The notes below the pieces were generated by a model. The model ran no database searches, had not been told where the DNA came from, and saw only the letters and a program-made list of their open reading frames with translations. Position numbers and translations under genes: made by a program. From Thermasporomyces sp036564245 (GTDB lineage Bacteria; Actinomycetota; Actinomycetes; Propionibacteriales; Actinopolymorphaceae), in NCBI GenBank assembly GCA_036564245.1, contig DATCKU010000042.1, forward strand, positions 62,001 to 126,000: 64,000 bases of DNA. The letters run 5' to 3'. Shown here in pieces: positions 35,771-43,662 of this stretch; position 1 is the stretch's first letter, and every line of letters starts with the position of its first letter.

Positions 35771-36754
35771 TCAGCTGCCCCATTCGAGCTCGTCCACGAC
35801 ATCGAGAATGCGTTCGACCGAGGGCAGGTGGTGGTGCTCGAGTGCGGGCGGCGGATAGGGAATGTCGAATCCTGCCACCTTGCGGACCGGTGCCTCGAGG
35901 AAGTAGAAGCACTGCTCGAAGATCCGCCCGGCGATCTCCGAGGCGACCGACGCGAACCCGGAGGCCTCGGCGACGACGACCGCCCTGCCGGTCCGCCGTA
36001 CCTCTGCGACCACAGTCTCGTCGTCGAAGGGCACGAGGGTCCGCACGTCGACCACGCCGATGCTTCGCCCTTCGGTTGCCGCCATCTCGGCAGCCTCCAT
36101 GCACGTCGACACCGACTGGCCGTAGGAGATCAGCGTGACGTCCGTGCCGGTCCGGCGTACTTCCGCGCGACCGATCGGTGCGACCGGCTGCGTGACGTCG
36201 ACGGGTTCGGAGATGAAGTAGTGCTTCTTCGGCTCGAAGAAGATCACCGGATCTGGACAGTCGATGGCTTGGCGTAGCAGGCCGTAGGCGTCCTGGTTCG
36301 TCGCGGGGGTCACGACCACGAGGCCCGCGGTGTGCGCGAAGTACGCCTCGGAGGAGTCGCTGTGGTGCTCGACGCCACCGACGCCTCCGCCGTACGGAAT
36401 GCGCACGACCACCGGGAGTCGCATCCGGCCACGCGTGCGATTGGCGAGCTTCGCCAGGTGGCTCACGATCTGTTCGAACGCCGGATAGGCGAACGCGTCG
36501 AACTGCATCTCGACGACCGGACGGAATCCGTTCATCGCCATCCCGATCGCCATGCCGACGATGCCCGCCTCGGCGAGCGGGGTGTCGAAGCAACGCTTCT
36601 CGCCGAAGCTTGCGGTCAACCCGTCGGTGACGCGGAACACGCCACCGAGCTGCCCGACGTCCTCGCCGAACACGACGACCGAGTCGTCTGCCTGCATGGC
36701 ATCCCGCAACGCGGCGTTCAGCGCCTGCGCCATGGTCAGCTTGGCCGCACTCAT
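35771..36754 (-). CDS. 2-oxoacid dehydrogenase E1 component, beta subunit
   Basis: A 327-residue transketolase-like beta subunit of a branched-chain 2-oxoacid or pyruvate dehydrogenase. Recognisable segments are VVVFGEDVGQLGGVFRVTDG, FDTPLAEAGIVGMAIGMAMN, VVRIPYGGGVGGVEHHSDSS and the C-terminal half IGVVDVRTLVPFDDE. It pairs with the alpha subunit to decarboxylate a 2-oxoacid on thiamine diphosphate. It overlaps the alpha gene by 4 bp. No E2 or E3 gene follows, and paaZ takes that place. Confidence 0.94.
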   Translation of the reverse strand: MSAAKLTMAQALNAALRDAMQADDSVVVFGEDVGQLGGVFRVTDGLTASFGEKRCFDTPLAEAGIVGMAIGMAMNGFRPVVEMQFDAFAYPAFEQIVSHLAKLANRTRGRMRLPVVVRIPYGGGVGGVEHHSDSSEAYFAHTAGLVVVTPATNQDAYGLLRQAIDCPDPVIFFEPKKHYFISEPVDVTQPVAPIGRAEVRRTGTDVTLISYGQSVSTCMEAAEMAATEGRSIGVVDVRTLVPFDDETVVAEVRRTGRAVVVAEASGFASVASEIAGRIFEQCFYFLEAPVRKVAGFDIPYPPPALEHHHLPSVERILDVVDELEWGS

Positions 36755-37911
36755 CGCGCGACCTCCGCAGGATGCTCGCTGGCCTGCCGGTCAGCCTCCA
36801 GCTCGGCTTGCAGAAGCGCCTCCTGCGCCGCCAGCTGCGGACTGGCAATGTCGTACACGTGGGCGAAAAGCTCGGATGGCGCAAGCGTCGGAGCGGTCCG
36901 GATCCCCTCGCGGAGGCGTTCGGCCATCTCGTCCGCGGCAGCCGCGAACTCCTGCTCCAGCTTCTCGTCGAGGAAACCACCGTTGCGCAAGTAGGTTCGG
37001 ATCCGAATCAGCGGGTCACGTGCCGCCCACTCGCGTACCTCGGATTCGTCGCGGTACCGCGTCGCGTCGTCGGCATTGGTGTGCGGCTCCACGCGGTAGG
37101 TGTCGGCTTCGACCAGAGTGGGACCCCCGCCTTCCGCCGCTCGGGTCACGGCGGCCCGCAGGACGGCGGTGAGCGCGGCGACGTCGTTGCCGTCGACGAG
37201 CTCGGCAGGCACCCCGTAGCCGATTCCCTTGATCGCCAAGGACTTCGCAGCCGTCTGCCGGACCAGTGGCACCGAGATGGCGTATTTGTTGTTCTGGACC
37301 AGAAAGACGACAGGTGCGGCGAACACCGCTGCGAAGTTCAGTGCCTCGTGAAAGTCCCCCTCGCTCGTCGCCCCGTCACCGCAGAGTGCCATGGCGACCG
37401 AGTCCTCGCCCTTGAGCACCGCTGCGTACGCCACCCCGACCGCATGGGGAAGCTGCGTCGCGAGCGGTGTGCACTGCGGTGCGACACGGTGGGCGAGCGG
37501 GTCGTAGCCGCAATGCCACCGCCCTTGCAACAACGCGAGCGCCTCGACCGGATCGACGCCTCGCTCGATGACCGCGGCGACATCGCGGTAGGTCGGGAAC
37601 AACCAGTCGCTGGGTCGTAGCACGGCCGCGGCAGCGACCTGACACGCCTCCTGGCCCGCCGAGGAGGGATAGACCGCGAGCTGCCCCTGTCGTACCAGCG
37701 CGCTTGCCTGCTCGTTGACCCGCCGCGCGATCAGCATCGAGCGATACCGCGCCAGCAGCTCGTCCGGATCCGGTAGGTCGTACCGGTTGTCGGCTCGCGG
37801 CGTGCCATCGGGCTCGATCAGCCGGACCAGCCGGATCTGCGTCTCAGGCTCCTGGTCCCGCCGGTCGTTTCGGCGTTCGTGCCCGCTCTGTTCGCCCGCT
37901 GATGTGGGCAT
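36751..37911 (-). CDS. 2-oxoacid dehydrogenase E1 component, alpha subunit
   Basis: A 386-residue thiamine-diphosphate-binding subunit. The ThDP motif is GDGATSEGDFHEALNFAAVF ending at QNN. The phosphorylation-loop region YRVEPHTNADDATRYR is typical of branched-chain 2-oxoacid or pyruvate E1 alpha. The ATG at 37911 has GAGGAGG upstream; the open frame beyond it has no family sequence. It is the first gene of an operon with E1 beta, paaZ, paaB and perhaps the SDR, diverging from an Lrp-type regulator. Confidence 0.94.
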   Translation of the reverse strand: MPTSAGEQSGHERRNDRRDQEPETQIRLVRLIEPDGTPRADNRYDLPDPDELLARYRSMLIARRVNEQASALVRQGQLAVYPSSAGQEACQVAAAAVLRPSDWLFPTYRDVAAVIERGVDPVEALALLQGRWHCGYDPLAHRVAPQCTPLATQLPHAVGVAYAAVLKGEDSVAMALCGDGATSEGDFHEALNFAAVFAAPVVFLVQNNKYAISVPLVRQTAAKSLAIKGIGYGVPAELVDGNDVAALTAVLRAAVTRAAEGGGPTLVEADTYRVEPHTNADDATRYRDESEVREWAARDPLIRIRTYLRNGGFLDEKLEQEFAAAADEMAERLREGIRTAPTLAPSELFAHVYDIASPQLAAQEALLQAELEADRQASEHPAEVAR

Positions 37912-37990
37912 CGCGCCTCCTCGGATTGGGTCGTCAACCGAGTGAGACAGAACACGACAAGTATCTGGACAGGAGCCGACTGGTTCGCAG

Positions 37991-38007
37991 CAATTCTGCA
38001 CGAATTG
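37991..38007. promoter_or_regulatory. palindrome CAATTC-N5-GAATTG, candidate Lrp-type operator
   Basis: CAATTC (37991-37996), TGCAC, GAATTG (38002-38007) is a perfect dyad in an AT-rich patch of the 134 bp divergent region. A further half-like AAATTGGC lies at 38012-38019. Lrp/AsnC regulators bind such AT-rich 15-17 bp dyads, so autoregulation and control of the E1 operon are likely. Confidence 0.6.
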
Positions 38008-38045
38008 GAGACAAATTGGCGTGATCTAGGGTTAAGGTCAGCAAT

Positions 38046-38522
38046 ATGTCTTCCGCCGAGGCCCCCGTTGCCGATCAGCGTGGACGAATTGACCTCGACC
38101 AGCTCGACCGCCAGATCCTGCGCGAGCTCGCCCAGGACGGACGGCTGTCGGTCAATGCCCTCGCCGTACGCCTCAACGTCTCCCGTGCCAACGCCTACAA
38201 CCGCCTGCAGCGGCTGAAGAAGGCCGGCGTCATCACCAGGTTCACGGCAGTCGTCGACCCGGTGCGCGCCGGCCTTTCAACGTCTGCGTACGTCATGCTC
38301 ACGGTCCGACAGCCGTCCTGGCGCGACCTGAAGCGTCACCTGCGCAAGATTCCGGAAGTGCAGCACATGGCTCTGGTCGGCGGGGAGTTCGACGTCATCC
38401 TGCTGGTGCGTACGACGGACAACGAGCATCTGCGCCGAGTCGTCCTCGACCGCCTGCAGGAGGTTCCCGGCGTCCTCAGCACGCGCACGTTCCTCATCTT
38501 CGAAGACAGCGACAATCACTGA
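38046..38522 (+). CDS. Lrp/AsnC-family transcriptional regulator
   Basis: A 158-residue regulator. The N-terminal helix-turn-helix runs LDQLDRQILRELAQDGRLSV to RLNVSRANAYNRLQRLKKAG. The C-terminal RAM/ligand domain shows VQHMALVGGEFDVILLVRTT. It diverges from the 2-oxoacid dehydrogenase genes, as BkdR does in branched-chain amino-acid catabolism, so a BkdR-like role is inferred. AAGGTC precedes the ATG. The 3' end overlaps the convergent VOC-fusion gene by 7 bp. Confidence 0.93.
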   Translation: MSSAEAPVADQRGRIDLDQLDRQILRELAQDGRLSVNALAVRLNVSRANAYNRLQRLKKAGVITRFTAVVDPVRAGLSTSAYVMLTVRQPSWRDLKRHLRKIPEVQHMALVGGEFDVILLVRTTDNEHLRRVVLDRLQEVPGVLSTRTFLIFEDSDNH

Positions 38523-39820
38523 GCGTTCTGTCGTGCCAGCCAACCGCGGATCTGGTCCAGGTGCTCGGTCATGTGCTTGTCGGGCTCGTCCGGTTGGACG
38601 AATCGCCAGACCGGCAAGGGTTGCTCGGCTTCGGGGATCTCGTCGAGCCGACGTACCATCAGCCCCTCGATGTTTCGCGGATCATCGGCGAACGTCGGCT
38701 CCCAGAAGGGCGCGAAGCCCACGCGGGCGTCGATCAGGTTCTCGTCCAGGGTGTCGAGGAAGCTCAACGTCTGCTGCCTGATCCACTCCGCCTCCTCGAG
38801 CAGCTGCTCCCAGGTCAGGTTGAGCCCGGCCGTCCGGATGGCCGCATTGCGCGCCTCGGTCGTGTTGGGCACCGCTTCCGGCCAGGGGTCGCGCGGTCCA
38901 TCGATCTCCTGCTGCGTGGGTGCGCGATGCGCGAAGGCGCCACGCAGCTGAACCAGCCGCCATCGTGCGTACGCCTGGACGTGCCCGACGACATCGTGGA
39001 TCGTCCAGTCACCGCAGACGCCACCGGCACGGGTCAGCGCGGGATCGATCGCCCGAAGCTCGTCGACCCACACCGACCAGGCGTCGTCGTACATCTTCTT
39101 GATCTTCGGTGTGTAGACCGGGCAGACGCAGAACGGATGCCCGGCCGGGTCGGCCATGACTGGTGCGTCGCCACCCATGTCCGGTAGTCGGGTCGCGCCA
39201 AGCCGCAGCGCGTGCTCGGTGACCGCCTGCTGATCGTCGACCTGCAGGTCGAGATGGGCTTGTTGCGGGTACGCAGGGTCCGGCCAGCGGGGCGGGCGAT
39301 AGTCGGCGACCTGGGCGAATCGCAGGGTGGGCGAGTCGTCTCGCCCGATGCCGTCGCCCGCCGGTTCGAGGGGCCGCATGTCGAGCAGCTCCGCGTAGAA
39401 GGCGGCAAGCCTCGCAGGGTCAGCGCAGTCGAACACGATGGTGGTGATCCGCGGCTCGTGCCCTCGATCTTCGGCGAGGCAGAACGGATGGCCGGCGGGA
39501 TCGGCCCACAGATGGCCGTCGCTGTCCTCCTCCAACCAGGTGGCGCCGCGCTCTGGCAGCCAGGCTTCGGTCGCGGTGCGGTCAGGCACGCTGATGTGCA
39601 GGTGGACCTGCGGGGGGTTCGCCGGGTCACGCCAGCGCGGCGGCTGATAGCCCTCGCTCACCGGGTCGAAGGCCAGGCGTGGATACCGGCCCTCGTGTCC
39701 GATCACCATCCAGTCCGGGGGCCGCCGCAAGACCTGCAGATCCAGCAGGTCGGCATAGAACGACGCCAGCGCCTGCGGATCGGTCGCCTCGAGCACGATG
39801 TTGCGGATCTGTGGACTCAT
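38516..39820 (-). CDS. tandem VOC (glyoxalase-like) domains fused to a DinB-like domain
   Basis: A 434-residue protein in three parts. VOC module 1 is about residues 1-120 (QIRNIVLEATDPQALASFYA; HPFCLAED). VOC module 2 is about 120-250 (ITTIVFDCADPARLAAFYAE; HPFCVCP). A C-terminal DinB/ClbS-like four-helix domain is about 255-434 (GDWTIHDVVGHVQAYARWRL, later MTEHLDQIRGWLARQN). VOC domains bind metal and small electrophiles; DinB-like domains occur in thiol-dependent enzymes. A detoxification or resistance role is inferred. It diverges by 58 bp from a WYL regulator that probably controls it. Confidence 0.85.
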   Translation of the reverse strand: MSPQIRNIVLEATDPQALASFYADLLDLQVLRRPPDWMVIGHEGRYPRLAFDPVSEGYQPPRWRDPANPPQVHLHISVPDRTATEAWLPERGATWLEEDSDGHLWADPAGHPFCLAEDRGHEPRITTIVFDCADPARLAAFYAELLDMRPLEPAGDGIGRDDSPTLRFAQVADYRPPRWPDPAYPQQAHLDLQVDDQQAVTEHALRLGATRLPDMGGDAPVMADPAGHPFCVCPVYTPKIKKMYDDAWSVWVDELRAIDPALTRAGGVCGDWTIHDVVGHVQAYARWRLVQLRGAFAHRAPTQQEIDGPRDPWPEAVPNTTEARNAAIRTAGLNLTWEQLLEEAEWIRQQTLSFLDTLDENLIDARVGFAPFWEPTFADDPRNIEGLMVRRLDEIPEAEQPLPVWRFVQPDEPDKHMTEHLDQIRGWLARQNAQ

Positions 39821-39844
39821 GCCCTCGAGCCTGGTGGCCGTAGT

Positions 39845-39859
39845 GGACAACGTGTGTCC
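39845..39859. promoter_or_regulatory. inverted repeat GGACA-N5-TGTCC in the WYL/VOC divergent promoter
   Basis: GGACA (39845-39849), ACGTG, TGTCC (39855-39859), with a further TGTTCC at 39860-39865. It is placed centrally in the 58 bp between divergent starts. It is the natural candidate operator for the WYL-family regulator. Confidence 0.55.
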
Positions 39860-39878
39860 TGTTCCAAAGAATGGCTGG

Positions 39879-40823
39879 ATGCGTGCCGACCGCCTGCTCC
39901 GGATCATCTTGCGGCTCCAGGGCAGGGGCGTGGTGCCAGCCTCGACGCTGGCCCGCGAGCTGGAGGTCTCGACCCGCACGATCCGGCGTGACATGGAGGC
40001 GCTGTCGGCGGCCGGAATTCCCGTCTACTCGGTCCGTGGCGGTGCCGGCGGGTGGGCGCTGGTCGACGGCTACCGAACCAGCCTGACCGGCCTGTCCACG
40101 ACCGAGGCGCTGGCCGCGATCGTGGGCCAGGCGCGTGGCATCCTCACCGAGCTCGGCCTGGAAGACCCCGGCGAGGACCTGGTCCTCAAGCTGCTGGCTG
40201 CGGTCGCCCCGGCAGCGCGGGAGCACGCCGAGCATGCCCGAGAGCGGATCCACATCGACCTCGACGGCTACTGGGGACCGGTCGCGGGTCAGCCTCCGCC
40301 ACTCCTGCCGAGACTCCTCCAGGCGGTCTGGAACAACCGGATCATCGAGTTCCAGTACGGCACGTCGGGTGGGCACCTGCGGGTCAGCCCGTACGGCCTG
40401 GTGCGCAAGGGAACGCACTGGTACCTGGTCGGGGCACGCGATGACACACCCCGCACGTACCGGGTCTCCCGGATGCACGAGCTGGACGTCACGGAGGCGA
40501 CGTTCACCAGGCCGGACGAGTTCGACCTCGCGGGGTACTGGCAGCGAGCGCAGCAGGCGTACGCCGGGACCTTCGCGTCGTTCCAGGTGCGGTTGCGGCT
40601 TCGTGGTGACGCGCTGACCCGAGCGGGTTGGGCGTACGCCAAGTCCGGGTCGTTCTCCCCGCCGGACCAGGACGGTTGGGTCGAGGCGGAGTTCGACACC
40701 GAGGACTGGGACGGCGCGGTCGCCCTGGTGCACTCGCTGGGCGGCGAGGTGATCGTGCTCGAGCCGGAGCACCTCCGGAAGCAGGTCGTGGCCGACGCCC
40801 GCCGCCTGCTCGAGCTCAACTGA
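39879..40823 (+). CDS. YafY-type helix-turn-helix / WYL-domain regulator
   Basis: A 314-residue regulator. N-terminal winged helix: MRADRLLRIILRLQGRGVVP, then LAREL and RTIRRDMEAL. The central WYL domain (about residues 150-215) shows IEFQYGTSGGHLRVSPYGLV, then GTHWYLVGARDD and YRVSRMHEL. A C-terminal WCX extension follows. WYL proteins sense nucleic-acid or small-molecule signals and regulate neighbours. I chose the ATG at 39879; the upstream frame has no conserved sequence. No strong ribosome binding site is seen, so translation may be leaderless. Confidence 0.92.
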   Translation: MRADRLLRIILRLQGRGVVPASTLARELEVSTRTIRRDMEALSAAGIPVYSVRGGAGGWALVDGYRTSLTGLSTTEALAAIVGQARGILTELGLEDPGEDLVLKLLAAVAPAAREHAEHARERIHIDLDGYWGPVAGQPPPLLPRLLQAVWNNRIIEFQYGTSGGHLRVSPYGLVRKGTHWYLVGARDDTPRTYRVSRMHELDVTEATFTRPDEFDLAGYWQRAQQAYAGTFASFQVRLRLRGDALTRAGWAYAKSGSFSPPDQDGWVEAEFDTEDWDGAVALVHSLGGEVIVLEPEHLRKQVVADARRLLELN

Positions 40824-40854
40824 CAGACCTGGCGAGCACCTGCCCATGTCCGAC

Positions 40855-40871
40855 GAACACAAAATGTGTTC
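40855..40871. promoter_or_regulatory. palindrome GAACACA-N3-TGTGTTC upstream of the CrtI-like gene
   Basis: A perfect 7 bp dyad, GAACACA (40855-40861) and TGTGTTC (40865-40871), between the WYL gene and the CrtI-like gene, 140 bp before the latter's start. The spacing does not fit a LexA box. It is a possible operator for the flavoenzyme or a weak hairpin after the WYL gene. Confidence 0.4.
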
Positions 40872-41010
40872 ACGCAACGTCGCTTAGTGATCGAACCGCC
40901 CGCATCGCGACAGCGATTGCGCCAAGATGGGCCGTACGTACGTCACGCCGAGGCTGACCAGACGGCGCGCGTACAGCCTGACGACCTGCACCGCTGGGGG
41001 ATGAGCGATC

Positions 41011-42480
41011 GTGACCGCATTGCTGACCCGAGGCTTTCGCCGCATCGTGATCGTCGGAGCTGGCCTCGGGGGCCTCGCCGCGGCGTGCCACCTCAGCGGC
41101 GCTGGCCACCGGGTCACCGTGGTGGAGCAGGCGAGCGGACCAGGCGGACAGATCAGTCGGGTGGTCCGAGACGGCTTCACGTTCGACACGGGTCCGGCGG
41201 CGTTCTGCGCATCCGACCTGCTGGAGGCGACGTTCGCCGCGGCCGGCACCCGGATGAGCGACCTGCTCACGCTGCGGCCGCTGGAGGCTTCCTTCCGGGC
41301 GTGCTTCTCGGACGGCTCGACGATTCATGTGCACTCCAGCACCGAGGCGATGGCGGCGGAGATCCGCGAGCTGTGCGGTGCCCGGGAGGCGCAGGCCTAC
41401 GTACGGTTCGGCCGCTGGCTCGAGACGGTGCGCGAGCTCGTCCGACAGCATCGTCCTGAGCAGACGCTGCGGCCGACATCCTTGCTCCAGCTTGCCGGTG
41501 CCGGCGCATTCCGCCGGTTCGACGACACCCTCCGCCGGCATTTCCAGGACGAGCGCCTGGTCCGGCTCCTTGGCTTCCCGCTCACGCAGGTCGGTCTGGA
41601 TCCGCGACGCACTCGCACGGCGACCGCCGTCATGGCACTTCCGCCACTGACTGACAGCCTCTGCTACCCGGAGGGCGGTGTCGCCGCGGTCCCGGCGGCC
41701 CTGGCCGAAGCAGCCGAGAAGGCTGGCGCGACGTTCCGCTATGGCGTGAAAGCCCAGCAGGTACGCAGCACGACGAGCGGCCGAGTCCGAGCTGTCCGCC
41801 TTGCCGACGGTGCGGAGATCCCCGCCGACGTGGTTGTCGTGAACGCCGACCCTGCGACCGCCTACGACACCCTGCTGCCGTCGCTCACCATGCCGGCTGC
41901 GGTACGGCGTGCACGTCACGCTCGGTCGATGTATGTGTGGCATGTCGGTGTTCGTGGCCGCCCACCCGGTGGTGTGCAGCACGTCAACGTCCACCTGAAG
42001 GGTCGTTCTGGAGCGCACGTCGAGGACAGCTCCCACGATCAACTCCAGAGCCAGGCCGGTCTGGCGCTCGACGACGTGCCGGTGCTCGTGAACGTGCCGA
42101 CGATCAGCGACCCTCGCCTGGCGCCCGCCGGCTCATCGGTCATGTCCGTGTACGTCCCCGTACCCAACCTTTCGGCTCACATCGACTGGACAGTCGAGCG
42201 TACGAAGGCCCGGGAACGGCTGCGTGCCCTCCTCGAGCGATGGGGTTACCCGACGGAGGTGGTCACGGAGCAGATCGTGGACCCCACCGCCTGGGCGCAG
42301 GAGGGCATGGCGATGGGTACGCCGTTCGCACGCACGGCGGGGTGGCTCGGGCACACGCCTGACGTCGACCGACGCATGCCGGGCCTCATCTTCACTGGTG
42401 CCGGCACGAGTCAGGGCCCCGGCATCACCGGAGCCCTGCTCTCGGGGAAAGCGGCCGCGCACCTGGCGCTCGCTGGCTGA
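41011..42480 (+). CDS. CrtI-type phytoene-desaturase-like FAD oxidoreductase
   Basis: A 489-residue flavoprotein. N-terminal FAD motif VIVGAGLGGLAAACHLSGAG, then VVEQASGPGG. The CrtI C-terminal signature is LIFTGAGTSQGPGITGALLS with SGKAAA. The length and GFTFDTGP segment match carotenoid desaturases and ketolases. No other carotenoid gene (crtE, crtB, crtY) is in the window, so the substrate is uncertain and a different polyene or lipid is possible. GTG start with GGGGGATG upstream. It converges on the TAXI gene across a hairpin. Confidence 0.87.
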   Translation: MTALLTRGFRRIVIVGAGLGGLAAACHLSGAGHRVTVVEQASGPGGQISRVVRDGFTFDTGPAAFCASDLLEATFAAAGTRMSDLLTLRPLEASFRACFSDGSTIHVHSSTEAMAAEIRELCGAREAQAYVRFGRWLETVRELVRQHRPEQTLRPTSLLQLAGAGAFRRFDDTLRRHFQDERLVRLLGFPLTQVGLDPRRTRTATAVMALPPLTDSLCYPEGGVAAVPAALAEAAEKAGATFRYGVKAQQVRSTTSGRVRAVRLADGAEIPADVVVVNADPATAYDTLLPSLTMPAAVRRARHARSMYVWHVGVRGRPPGGVQHVNVHLKGRSGAHVEDSSHDQLQSQAGLALDDVPVLVNVPTISDPRLAPAGSSVMSVYVPVPNLSAHIDWTVERTKARERLRALLERWGYPTEVVTEQIVDPTAWAQEGMAMGTPFARTAGWLGHTPDVDRRMPGLIFTGAGTSQGPGITGALLSGKAAAHLALAG

Positions 42481-42571
42481 TGTCATGTCGAGCGGTTCCT
42501 GGTCGCACCGCAGTGCTCCTTTCGCAGCTCTGCTCTCACCGGCACCGCGGCGCTGTTTCCCAGCACTGGCC

Positions 42572-42607
42572 GGGGCAGTCGTGCCTAATCAAGGCACGCA
42601 AGGCCCC
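42572..42607. terminator. hairpin between the convergent CrtI-like and TAXI genes
   Basis: Inner stem CGTGCCT (42580-42586) with AGGCACG (42592-42598), a 5-base loop, and an outer GGGGC/GCCCC pairing. It lies between convergent stop codons, so it is probably a bidirectional terminator. No strong T tract. Confidence 0.6.
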
Positions 42608-42634
42608 TGACAGCGGCGAGTAGCCGACCTAACG

Positions 42635-42642
42635 TGGTCATT
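42635..42642 (-). repeat. copy of the AATGACCA motif after the TAXI gene
   Basis: TGGTCATT in CTAACGTGGTCATTTCA, directly adjoining the TAXI stop codon at 42643-42645. Read in gene direction it is AATGACCACGTTAG immediately after the stop. Confidence 0.6.
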
Positions 42643-43638
42643 TCACTTGGCACCGAGCTCGTCGAGGGCTTTCTCGGCGCCCGGATTGAGCGGGATGGGG
42701 TCGGTCTTCTTGGCAGTCTCGAGCGTGATGCCAGCTGCCGCCGAATTGACCTGCTCCAGATCCGCACGCTTCTCGAAGAGCAGCGTCACCAGCTTCTCGG
42801 CCAACTCCGGGTCGAACCCCTCCTTCACGAGCAGGACGTTGGGAACGACGATCGTAGGCACGTCGCTCGGCAGGTCGTACGTGTCAGCCGGAATCACGCC
42901 GGCCTCGTAGATCGGGCCGTACTCCGCTTGCATGCCCTCCAGCGCATCCGAGATGTCGAGGAGCTTCACATCGTCGCCCATGGTCGTGGTGAGGTCGGTG
43001 ATGCCGCTCGTCGGGAGCCCACCCGACCAGAACATCGCGTCGACCGTGCCGTCTTTCATCGCATCCTGCGTCTCGGGAAGGCCGAGTCGCTGCGCCTGGA
43101 CGTCGCGGTCAGGGTCCAGGCCAGCCTCCTCGAGCAGACGCCGCGCGATGACCTCCGTGCCGGAGTTGGGTGATCCGGTGGACACCCGCTTGCCCTTCAT
43201 GTCAGCGATCGACTCGATGCCAGAGTCGCTGCGGACCAACACGTGCGTGTAGTTCGGGTACAGCCGGGTCAGCGCCTCGATCGGCTGCGGTTCCTCGAAC
43301 GACCCCTCACCTCGCACCGCGTCGCCGGCCGAGTCGGCCAACGAGAATGCGATGTCGTACCTACCCGCCACCAGGCCTTGGATGTTCTGCACCGACGCGC
43401 CGGTCTCGCTCGCTGTCGCCTTGTATCCTTCGACGTTCTGGTCAATCAGGCGGGCCAGGCCGCCGCCCAGCTGGTAGTAGACGCCCGTCGTGTTGCCGGT
43501 CGCGATGGTGAGCCGACCGCCGCCAGATCCTCCAGATCCTGCCTGATCGGCGTCATCGCGCTTTCCCCCACAACCACTCACTGCGAGCGCGCCAGCCAGC
43601 ACCAGCGCCGCGAGACGGAACCCTGATCTGATCATCAC
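42643..43638 (-). CDS. TAXI-family TRAP transporter substrate-binding lipoprotein
   Basis: A 331-residue lipoprotein (signal ending SGC with Cys23) of the TAXI type. Signature: LTIATGNTTGVYYQLGGGLA, then SVQNIQGLVAGRYDIAFSLA and the helix start DMKGKRVSTGSPNSGTEV. TAXI proteins bind carboxylates such as glutamate or 2-oxoglutarate and hand them to a fused TRAP permease, encoded 24 bp downstream in gene order's reverse: the binding-protein gene here follows the permease. The ligand is not predictable from sequence. Confidence 0.94.
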   Translation of the reverse strand: MMIRSGFRLAALVLAGALAVSGCGGKRDDADQAGSGGSGGGRLTIATGNTTGVYYQLGGGLARLIDQNVEGYKATASETGASVQNIQGLVAGRYDIAFSLADSAGDAVRGEGSFEEPQPIEALTRLYPNYTHVLVRSDSGIESIADMKGKRVSTGSPNSGTEVIARRLLEEAGLDPDRDVQAQRLGLPETQDAMKDGTVDAMFWSGGLPTSGITDLTTTMGDDVKLLDISDALEGMQAEYGPIYEAGVIPADTYDLPSDVPTIVVPNVLLVKEGFDPELAEKLVTLLFEKRADLEQVNSAAAGITLETAKKTDPIPLNPGAEKALDELGAK

Positions 43639-43662
43639 GTATCCCCTTGCGTGTGCCTCAGC

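Noticed and set aside
33666..36980. 1104-codon open frame covering paaZ and extending upstream
   Set aside because: The first 420 codons lie over the E1 beta and E1 alpha genes in another frame and have low-complexity Arg-rich sequence; paaZ starts at 35720 with a good ribosome binding site.
40855..40871. GAACACA/TGTGTTC as an SOS box
   Set aside because: The spacing between GAAC and GTTC is nine bases, not four, and no SOS gene follows.
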